Positions 49,601 to 61,600 of a DNA stretch of 64,000 nucleotides are shown here, one piece after another. Source of the DNA: Liolophura sinensis (taxonomy: Eukaryota; Mollusca; Polyplacophora; Chitonida; Chitonidae). Position 1 is the first letter of the stretch. Each line of letters opens with the position of its first letter. The notes beneath the pieces are model-generated. The model had not been told where the DNA came from and ran no database searches. It saw only the letters and a list, made by a program, of their open reading frames with translations. The stretch spans positions 87,565,836 to 87,629,835 of the forward strand of contig NC_088295.1 of the NCBI RefSeq assembly GCF_032854445.1, in the 5' to 3' direction. Made by a program: the position numbers and the translations under genes.

Positions 49601-52600
49601 CTTACACCATGCTGCTTGTGGGGTGTAAGTTGCTACTAATTAAGCATTTACGTGACCAGAAAGAATAACTGAGGTAGATTGACTAAAGAGGTCAAATTGA
49701 TGACTGTGCCATGCGCATCAGAAAGATGGCTATGTTGTTTGAATGCTGACTATTGTCAAGTAGGTGACCTTACCATGGACACCAGAAAGATGGCCATGTT
49801 GTTTGAATGCTGACTGTTGTCAAGTAGGTGACCGTACCACGGACATCAGAAAGATGGCCATGTTGTTTGAATGCTGACTATTGTCAAGTAGGTGACCGTA
49901 CCATGGACATCAGAAAGATGGCCATGTTGTTTGAATGTTGACTATTGTCAAGTAGGTGACCGTACCATGGACATCAGAACGATGGCCATGTTGTTTGAAT
50001 GCTGACTATTTTCAAGTAGGTGACCGTACCATGGACATCAGAAAGATGGCCATGTTGTTTGAATGCTGACTATTGTCAAGTAGGTGACCGTACCATGGAC
50101 ATCAGAAAGATGGCCATGTTGTTTGAATGCTGACTATTGTCAAGTAGGTGACCGTACCATGGACATCAGAAAGAAGGCCATGTTGTTTGAATGTTGACTA
50201 TTGTCAAGTAGGTGACCGTACCACGGACATCAGAACGATGGCCATGTTGTTTGAATGCTGACTATTTTCAAGTAGGTGACCGTACCATGGACATCAGAAA
50301 GATGGCCATGTTGTTTGAATGCTGATTATTGTCAAGTAGGTGACCGTACCATGGACATCAGAAAGATGGCTATGTTGTTTGAATGCTGACTATTGTCAAG
50401 TAGGTGACCGTACCATGGACATCAGAAAGATGGCCATGTTGTTTGAATGCTGATTATTGTCAAGTAGGTGACCGTACCATGGACATCAGAAAGATGGCCA
50501 TGTTGTTTGAATGCTGATTATTGTCAAGTAGGTGACCGTACCATAGACATCAGAACGATGGCCATGTTGTTTGAATGTTGACTATTGTCAAGTAGGTGAC
50601 CGTACCATGGACATCAGAAAGATTGCTACGTTGTTTGAATGCTGACTATTGTCAAGTAGGTGACCGTACCATGGACATCAGAAAGATGGCCATGTTGTTT
50701 GAATGCTGACAATTGTCAAGTAGATGACCGTACCATGGACATCAGAAAGATGGCTAGGTCGTCTGAATGCTGACAATTGCCAAGTAGGTGAATGTGCCAC
50801 TGGTACGAAAATGACAGTTATTTCGTGAGAATATTAACTGCGCACTCAACTTCTTGATTGTGTCATCGGCGTGCGGAAATATTGTTATATCGTATTTGTT
50901 TTTGCTGTGTTAATTTCTCGCCAGTCTGTGGTTTCCGTTTTGTAAGTAACGAACACCCGTCTCGGCGTTTCTGATTTTTGCGCCGTATGCACATGGTTTT
51001 CACATTATGGGCGTTTGTTATTTTCTGGCGTCATTTTATCAAAATTGTATAGTCGCTGAGAGTATTCATAGTATATCATGGTTTTGTGCAAGTCAGGCGA
51101 TAGCCAAACAAGAGGAGGATATTCTACTGCGAGGTTCAATAAAGAAGAACGTATCGTATGGATACTAACTCTCTTCCAAAGCATGATATGCTGATTTCCT
51201 TGGTATAGTAATTTCATTGCAGAGCAGGTCTTGATGTCAAAGTCATGCAAAAAACTGTTGTGTCGTGTGGAAGACGACTCTGCTGTTCACCATGCTCAAG
51301 TAAAACTTTCGTTTTCGAGAAGCTTTAATGCCACTGAGATGCAAATGATAGTATCAAAGCTATCGAAACAATTTTTATGTCGCCCAACATAAATATCAAA
51401 ATCGCATGTTCACAAACATTTACTTTCACAATTTCTTCCGTTCCCATGGTAAAAAATCCCCACAAAAAGACCAAAGAGAAATGGAAGAAGACCACTTAGG
51501 TAACACTGCGTGTATCGTAACGATTAAACGTCTGGCATCTTAATCACCTGCTCAGATTCTGATTCTGAATAAATTAATTACACATACATCTGATCTGATC
51601 ACTCAGTGTTGATTCCTTTGTGTATTAATACATCATTCACCTTCTTTGTGATGTTTTTTCCTTTTACAACAAAACTAAGCTAACAGATTAATCTGAAATC
51701 CCAAATTTCTAATCTATTTTAAAAACCCTACTGATGTAACTTGCTTCTCTCAACGCGCCATAACAAGCTGCCCATAATTCTGTCTGCCAAGATGCATACA
51801 TGTAATTTTACGACATTATTTGATGTGTGAAAGAGCGGATGGAAGACAAATAACCATGGTGTATTTGAATTTCCCTGACCATGCAGTTACCTGAACAGCT
51901 GTTCCCATCTCCAGTAAATCCGACTTTACATTTACAGCTGTAACTACCAGGTACATTCATACAAACAGCACTGGGAGAGCAGGCTCCAGCATCCGTACAC
52001 TCATCCACATGTGCAAACGTATATGAAAAGAAGTGTCAGTTCATCGGTGGTAGTGGGACATTGAAAAAACAAACTTGTTGTCAGTTAACCATTAGGAAGT
52101 CAGACAAAAGTTATCACATCAGACTATATTAATTAGCAATACCTTCAATTTGTAGAATTAATCTGTTAAAATTTATAAAATATGACGTTTTCTGTGCGAT
52201 GGTAGAATAAATTATCGTACTCTGACATAAGACTATGTTACGCAATACCCCTTAGAATACGATTTTGCCCACCGAATACTAATGTTTAATCGTATGCTTA
52301 CTTCATTGCAACTCATGGTAATGATCATTATTTATTTGACTCGTGTTTTACGCCATTCTGGAGAGCCCGGCGGAATCCCAATACTATCCGCAGTTTGTTG
52401 GCAGACGTACCGCCGAATAGAAAGTCAGCATGAGTTGGACTTGAACTCACAGCGACCGCTATGTATTAGTTCCACGATGTTCCAATCCTAAGACGTTAAA
52501 ATATCATGATGGAGGCAATTGTATTACCAAAAGAGAAGACCTGCAGCCGCTCTATTAAGCCGACACTCGACGTCATGCTCAGGATAAAGTGTGCATTGTG

Positions 52601-55600
52601 GCCTTCCAACTGGCCTTACATCGCCGTATGTCAGTGACGAAAATGTCAAGTTTCAGATGAACAACTGTGCTGATGTAGCAGGCTCAGATTTATGGTTTAC
52701 CTTCTTGTCCACGATAACCATCCTGACGTATACAGCATTGTCCACAGACAACATTTAATGATGGAGCAGCGGTGAAATCTAAGATTCTGAATAAATTAAT
52801 GACAATTACATGTTCATCTGATCATTCAGTGTCGATTCCTTTACATCATTTACCTTGTTTCCTGGGTAGAAATAACTACTGTGTGACGTTTTCTGCTTTT
52901 GAGAAAAAAAACCGGACATAGCCGGCGGGAATCCACTGCCATCCGCACATTCCGACGCGAATATACATGATACTGTGTTTACCCACTGTCAGTTTTTACA
53001 GTTGTGTAAAAGTAGATTTTACACAGCAAAGCATTCTTCGTCACTTAGTGACGAGTAATAACCCACAGTTTTACTGCCAAAGGTGCTAGGCACTATATCC
53101 ACAATACGACACTTCCCTGCACACACGATCCCATTCCCTTTAAAACAAATTTACAGTTACATTTATAACTTCCGATTGTATTGACACATCAGCATTATCT
53201 GAACAGGGTGAAATGCCATCACATTCGTTTCTATCTGGAAATGAGCAAAACTAAGGTTACACTATATCTAATCCACGTACGATGTCTAAACTACACCATG
53301 AGTGAATCGTACGTATATTAAATCATTAGTTTTAATCATATGTCCATACACAGGATCATTTTCAGAAATCACACAGTATAAACACATTTCAATCTGAATC
53401 CAACAAATAATCCATGCCAGCATCGTTATAAGTTCAGAAGAGCCGTGTATAAGTTGGCTAGGCAGAAGAGATTGAAGATGGGTATGGGTAAAGATGACGA
53501 GAATAGACTTATTGCGCAACAAACAGATGAAGAGACAAACCAACCCCATATTTCCACCCACTAGTGTATATACTAGTGTATGAGTCATTTGACCTCTCAT
53601 GTTTCGTAGTTACATATTACCTTAGTTTTATTCGAAATATTGGTGATTTTAGGGCACCCATGTTGCATTTATACAAATCAGGATCTACTCCTCTACTTAG
53701 ATTTTGGTAGACCTTTAGCAAGTCAATATCGACAATGATCTGAGGACATATGCCACCAAAAATTCTTTTACAAATTGTGGTGAACACATATTTTGTCAGT
53801 TACTCCTAGCATATTTCACAAAGCTTTCCAATACCATAGCGATTCTGCATGCCCGAGTGGTTTCCTTACCCTTTCCGCAGAGCTGTATTTAACACTACAT
53901 AGGGATATAGAATAAAAGGGTCATGCATAGGAGGCCTATAATGGGATAGATTGCTCTCCGAAAAATTAAATCCTGCTGTCCTAGATCCGTTTTTAATTCA
54001 CAGTTATAGTCTTAATTGATCAGAAAAAATACCATTAGGCAGATAGCCTGTGGACAAACCAAATATCATATGCATGTTGTCACGTGGGCAACAAATAAGA
54101 AATTTCGGCTATGTATCATACTATATCTAATTTTATATAATGAGTAATATACCTAAACATGGAGCATTACACGCACACATATAACAGTGTATATAAACCA
54201 TTTCTGTATATATGTGTACGTGTAGAAATGTAGCCACCTCAATCACACATACTCTGTTAACACTGTTCCATCCGTAACCCGTAAAAAACTCTTTCCAGCA
54301 TGTGTATGAGCCTTGAAAATTTCTGACACAGCCTTAAGCCACACAAAACCTGGTTGCACTCATTTATATGTCACACAAACATACAACACATTCATTGTAA
54401 GTATTAACATACAATCTGAAACCCGCCACAGCAGTTTCTGTTAAACCAATTATTATATGGGTAAATTAAACCTGTGCCCGAAACAATACCTTATCTTAGC
54501 GGCTAAGCATGTAATCTGCAGACACTGGAGACGCAGTGTTTTTGGCAGCAGCCAGTCAAAAATGGCGGGAAATAATATGAGGGTCTCAAGTCTGTGTGTG
54601 AATTTACCTCACACGGAAACTAAACTCGATTTGTCTGAAACAATCAAACGTTTATAATCCGTCAAGACATTTACACATGTTTAGTTTGTTTCAAATTCAT
54701 ATTTGCATGTATATTACTTTAACACTGTGGTGAAATACTGTTCACAATATTTTATCGCCGGGTTTAAGGTAACCCCTCTAGAGCCTCTCACACTGATTTC
54801 CCAGGCCCTAACCCTTCACCTACACCGTTACCACCGTTACGTGAGAATTTAACGTAATGCAACAATGTTGTAAATTGTTGTAAAGCTGTTGAAATCATTT
54901 GCATTCCAAGTCAACTTTAAAATCCTGCCATTTTTACCAACTTCTCAACGCGTGTGAAATGCTGAATGGCCCAATGTGACTGTTATGTATGACTATTTAA
55001 CGTCTTCATGTACTGTTAGTCTGCGGACCTTTGTGAAAGCATAACAGGCCCTGTTATATGTGTACAGCGCGGACCTGATCGAAAGCACCTTGTTCAATGC
55101 TCTGTTTATTTAACTGGCTGTTCATTGACTGTTAATTCTGTGTTTAAAAATAGTTGAATCCACCTGGGACGTATATAAGCCGTGTTTTCTGTGCAGAGTG
55201 GAGGTATTTTTGCTGCATCCACTGGGAGCCAGGAGAGTGTGCCACGCTCTCGTATCGAGTCCATTATATTTATATGAGCTGGTGATGCCAGTTTCATTTG
55301 GGAGGACAGATTTTTATGCCGGCACCGTTTGTGTACCACAGTAGTACTGATGTCTGGTTTATGTGAATTTCTGCGGAAGTCACGTTTATTGGTGTTCGGA
55401 TCTTTATTATGATTACACAGTGTTGACTGTAGTTTGTTTAACACGCTGACCTCACCTTACCGACAAGGTCGTCAAGGACTCTAAACTGAAGTTTTCAGTT
55501 TTGTAAAGGACGTTCGTTCTGCCACAAGGTGACATTATTCTACGGCTCGTTTGTGAGTTTCTGCGGGAAACTGTTCTAAAGTGGATTATACCTCCATGCC

Positions 55601-58600
55601 TGTATTTACCCTGTGTTGTGCTCTGCGGGTGTGACGTCATTCAAAGGCTTGACTGTTCCAGTTCTGTGTAACCTGTGTACGCGTTCGCTAACCTAGCGAA
55701 GTACCTGACTAGGACAATTTGTGACTTGTGTGAATTGTGTGCTTATCCCATGGTCTTTACGTTGGATCTCCTGGAATACGTTCCTTGGGATGCAAAGGTG
55801 AACTGGAAACTTTTAAAGACCTGTAATACTGATGTGTATGTTTTTTTATGTTGTTGTTGTTGAACTGTCTGTAAAACTGTACGTCTCACTTTATATATAA
55901 AGCCATTGTTTACATTGTAATATTGAGTCACTGAGTCTGTTTTCTGTTGCTGTTTACAATACCGTAACAGTGACCCACAGGGGACACGTAATTCCTGTCA
56001 TCATATGAAACTGCCCTGAAAAAATGTGAGTACACGGATTATACCTAGCCCTTTCCCACCGTTCTGAGTTGGTAATTAGTGTTGGTTGATTAGTGCCCCA
56101 TCCCCGCCGAAACACAAAACATGCCCCTTTGCATTATTAAGATTCATGTAAGTTATAGTTGGGAAGCTAATCCGCATAACATGGGGTCAAGTCGACGAGA
56201 GAGAAATTTAGAGATTTACAGACCTGTCACACTTTTATTTTTATTTATGAATTAAAATGAAGAAAGAATCAAGCTGCAATTGTTGCAAACTTGTAAATTC
56301 CAAAACTATCTCAAATCATGATAGTGTCAAACAGGCAAGCTAATGACTGCTTCACTGATTGTCTTAAGCTTACTAACTACACTGCATTATACGGGGAAAA
56401 GTGTTGTCCGTTTACAGGTCCAGAATTAGGTGTAACAATTAAATCATTTAATGTTTCTCAGTGATAAAGATCTGATTTACAAGTATCTATCTTCAAATGC
56501 AGTAAACGGTTTTGCAAGCCTCACGCACGTGTGGTTTTGTAACGAGATAGTCCAGACAGTTTCAAAACTCGTTTTCATAAAATGGCGATCATAAACCCAA
56601 CGTGCATCGATTGAACATTGTGTTCGCATGTGTGGAATTGGATACCTTCACACTATGCCCATTGCCAGCTTCATATTACAACAATTTTTAAACATTGTAT
56701 TTGTGCAGGGTTATTTCCATTCCATTTCATTTTCTGAGAACTCAAAGTCACGTGTGCGTAATTGTCTTAAAGGTAACTGACAGCGTAGAGAATCCAACAT
56801 TAACCAGTTAGATGAGCTTATTTTGATTCGCCCGCCCGTTGTAATAATGAGTCGTCACTATTGCGAAATTTCTCGCCAAATGTATACTATTAGACGGGAG
56901 TTTTGACCTGACACACTGTCACATGGACAGTGATGAGTGTTCGCATTTTCTTGAGATTTTGCTTTTGACTTTGTTACAAAATCTTTGCAGTAGAGGCATC
57001 ATGTGTACATAGAGTCATGCAAATATATCACAGTGATATCCACGAGACACATTTAATCCATTTACCGCGGTAAGAATTGAAAACAATTACCAAACCAACA
57101 CGTGGTCCGATTAGTGTCTGCAGTGATTGACGGGTCTCAGAAACAATGTTGGAACTTCAAAGGAAATACCCAGAGCTGTGCAATGTTGAAAATGGCTTAA
57201 GACTGACCATTTATTTGGTGTCTCCACTGTAAAGGGCTGCAAATTATCTGTGAGGTCTACGTGAAGTATTTGATTGTCATTAAAACCCTGGCGCCCCAGT
57301 TGTCCACATCTCTGTCCGAGTCGAGTGTCAAGTTCCCACATGTGAGGCGAGGCTTCGATGTTGAGTTAGCCCTGAAAACGATTACCCATTCCGCCATTTC
57401 ACACACCCAACGCTCATAGGGGCGTCCTCTGTGGTAAGGCGGCAAATCCTGTCCGAAATTTTGGAAGAGTTAAGGTACCCATCAGAACTTTCAGCCGTAG
57501 AAAACTCACCCACACACTCCCCTTTAGTCAGTGTATACCCATCAGGACTGTCATTATTACAGTGGTACATAACTCACCCACACACTCTTCGAGGGGCCTC
57601 CGTGGCTCAGTTTATCGCGCTAACGCAGCGTATTGACCCAGGAGTCTCTCACCAATGCGGTCGCTGTGAGTTCAAGTCCAGCTAATGCTGGCTTCCTCTC
57701 CGGCCGTACGTGGGAAGGTCTGTCAACAACCTGCGGATGGCCGTGGGTTTCCCCCGGGCTCTGCCCGGTTTTCACCCACCATAATGCTGGCCGCCGTCGT
57801 ATAATTGAAATATTCTTGAGTACGGCGTAAAACACCAATCAAACAAACAAATCAAACACACACTCTTCGTTAGTCAGTGTAACCAGTGTATACCCATCAG
57901 GACAGTTATCACTATATCTAGTCCACGTACGATGTCTAACAATCGTACGGTGTCTCATGTACGGTGTTTAACAATAGAACAATTAATAGAACATTAATTT
58001 TTCACAACGGGATCATCTTCAGAAATCACAGAAAATGAACACATTTCAATCTGACTCCCACACATAATGCATGCCAGCATCGTTATGATAAGGTCGCAAG
58101 AGCCTTGGCCTCTGCTGAAAAGATTGAGGATGGGTATGGAACATGACGAGAATAGACTTATTGCGCAAAAAACAGCTGAAGACACAAACTACCCCCATCT
58201 TTCCACCCACTAGTATATAAACATTTTAATACAGATAGTTGGCTTTAATCTCGGAAAAATTTATAAATGATAAGAGTCATTTGACCTCTTATGTTTTCGT
58301 AGATACATATTACCTTAGTTTTATTCGAAATATTGGTGATTTTAGGGCAGCCATGTTGTATTTATACAAATCAGGATCTGCTCCTCTACTTAGATTTTGG
58401 TAGACAATTTGCAAATTGTGGTGAACAAATAGTTTTGTCAGTTACTCCTAACATGTTTCACAAAGCTGTCCAAATACCATAGTTATTCTGCATGCTCGAG
58501 TGGTTCCCTTACCCTTTCCGCAAAACTGTATTTAACACTACATACGGGTATAGAATAAAAGGGTCATACATAGAAGGCCTATAATGGAATAGATTGCTCT

Positions 58601-61600
58601 CCGAAAAATCAAAGCCTGCTGTCCCAGATCCGTTTTCAGTTCACAGTTATAGTCTAAATTGATCAGAAAAAATACCATTAGGCAGATAGCCTGTAGACAA
58701 ACCGAATAACATTTACATGTTGTCACGTTGGCAGCAAATTAAAAAAAATTCGGCTATGTACCAAACCTTATATACAAGCTATGTAGTGTAATACAATGTA
58801 TGGATGGCTGCAAAGAGTATGTCTCATATATATGTTCTCCTAATTATTTGGTTTGCACTGCAGTAGCGATTGGCTCAACCAGTGTATCTTGTGTATGTAT
58901 TTCCAAAAGTTAGCTTTGTTTTGCGCAGACCTTGTCTTCTTTACTGTAGGCTAACCAGGCCAGGGTGATTGACAGATATCGACATATGCAGTGGCCCAGG
59001 TGTTGACTTTCTAACTACGGCCGAGCTATCAGAAGAGCAGTCAGTCTGTGCATGGCAGATCGTGGATTGAGACGTGAAAGTACAAACTTGCTGTTAGACG
59101 GGCCGTGTTTTTGCATTATTTCTTACATGAAGCGGGGCAAGTCTGCCAAGGAATGGCCGTTTTTCACTGGGCATAGCGTAACATCATAAAGCTCGCGGAT
59201 GTATTCGCGGGAATGCGAATGGCCGGCCGACTGCATCAGTGACAAACGGTGTAAGGTCAAATCGAAACTTTGAAAGCCGTGTATCTGGATGTGTTGATTT
59301 TCGACCAATAACTTATGCTCTCATATGAAAGATATAAGCGTAAAGAAAAGGCTTGTGTAAATTTGAAGTGCGAATTGCGACTGCCTTGGGAACTTAGTGA
59401 GGTATATAAAAGTGTGGATGGTAGGGGAAATGCTGGAGAAATTTCTCCGACTTGACCTAGTACACAAGGATTTAAACGCTAACCAGCTGTGTGGTGTGAC
59501 GCAGATGTGTCTGGGGCAGTCGAGCGGCGAAGATGATCGACGTCAAGAAATGGACATCAGGCAGATCGCGCTGGGTTTGCTTTTCTTTCTTTCTGTCTTT
59601 CTTTTCTCTTATCGCGCACGCCTGTCAGTCATGTCAGAGTTCGATCCCAGCTTAGCCAGTTTGTCAGGCGATGAAAATGTTGTGAATTTCAAGGTTTTAA
59701 GTAGGCTGCTAGGCGTTCTCATGACGAATCTGGTGGTTTTTGCGTCCTCCAACGCACGGTTTTGTCGCCAATTGCCATATAAGTGCGAAAAAGTGCAATT
59801 TTTGCCCATGTTTGGAGGTCACGTGACACAAAACCACTGCGTGCTGAAAATCATTGAAGTGTGTCAATAAATGTTTGATGTCCCCTTGTTATATGATGCA
59901 TTTTAAATGCATTTGCGACTAGTATGAACGCACGAAAATTTAAGCATGTATAGTTTTGCCGCAAATTGCGATCAAAACACGAAAAAGCGCAATTCCCACC
60001 ATATTTGGAGGTCTGTTGCGAGAAAATCGTTCCACCTGTAAAGCTGAACATCACTGAGTACAAAGCGCTACACATGTACTCTATGTGTACAAAAGTATGG
60101 CTGCCTAGCCCCGTTGTCAAGAGGGAGGAGGGTGCCAGGTAGTCTGTGCATGGCAGGTCGTGGATTGATACGTGGAAGTATGAACTTGCTGTTACAAGGG
60201 CCGTGTATTACTGGGTGGGGAAAACGTCTTCAATCCGATCCGGGATCCCGGCCTAGGATCTACTGTTCGCAGATCCATTCTAGTTACACCTGATTTTATT
60301 AATTTATACTTGCATTGCATTCGTCAAAACCGTATAAAAAGTTCATTGCAGGAATATCTGAAATTTGACGTTCGTGGTTGCTGGCCACACCCTCCAAACC
60401 CAGCAGATGAGGATTATAGCTCGTGAATTTAAATAAACTTCATGCACATCTCCATGACATAGGACTGAAATAATGTCAATGTGGCGTTATCCCTCATGCA
60501 CTCATTACAAGCACCAAACGCTACACCGATGACCTATAGGAGTACAGAATGAAATGAATCGAGCAGTGATGGAAATATGTCTTGCTAAACTCACTAGAAT
60601 TAAAGGAGGCAGGTGATAATCATTATGCTTGGCTCACAAGCGAGCTGACCGATTCACTTTGACATAGCTCACCACAGATTGTGCGGCTGAATTCTAGTTA
60701 CTTATTTGATTATTCGATTGGTGTTTAACGCCCTATCCAACAGTATTTAAAATGCAAGTGTTGAAATGCCGACATATTCTAAGTGTTATAAACACGTTAA
60801 ATGCGTAAAATATGAGCCGCCGTCGTACCACTGGAATATTCGTGAGCACAGCGTAAAACATCAATCAAATAAATGAAGTAAAATATGAGAGTCATTATTT
60901 TAAAATATTGTACACGGGCAGGGAGTGAAATATTGGTGGATTATAAGATTATTTAATCTATGCTGCTGAATGCAACATTCAAAGTTGTTACTTTGGCATT
61001 AAAACATGTTAAACTACAAAATGTCATAATCATTTTGTAAGGATAAACTTCCAACACTTTACAACTTAGTCTGTCAACTTTAGAAAGTTGTAACGTGATG
61101 CTATGAATGGCTCCCTCACTACTGCAAAAATACTGAATTATGAAAGTCATACATTCCGTTTTACGACACCATGTAAAAGCTCAAAGTGAATACTATATTA
61201 GTGAATATTTATTTAATTGATTTAATTGGCGTTATACGCCACACTCAAGAATATGTCACTTATACAACGGCGACCAGCATTATTTGTGGAGGAAATCGGA
61301 TAGAACCCGGGAGAAACCAACCATCCACTGGTTGCCAACAGGCCTTTCCACGTACGTTTATTGAAGGAAGACCTTTCCGCGTACGTATACTGAGGGAAGG
61401 CCTTTCCACGTAGGTATATTGAGGGAAGGCCTTTCCACGTACGTATATTGAGGGAAGGCCTTTCCGCGTACGTATATTGAGGGAAGGCCTTTCCACGTAC
61501 GTGTATTGGGGGAGGACATTTCCGCGCACGTATACTGAGGGAAGTTACAAGTTACAAAATGAACTCTTAGCTTCTAGCTAAAGGTCTCTAATTTCGCTGA

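Noticed and set aside
49700..50800. CRISPR array
   Set aside because: Units are fully tandem with no unique spacers, the genome is eukaryotic, and there are no cas genes.
61260..61529. 89-codon minus frame
   Set aside because: Translation of the SINE-derived 29-bp minisatellite.
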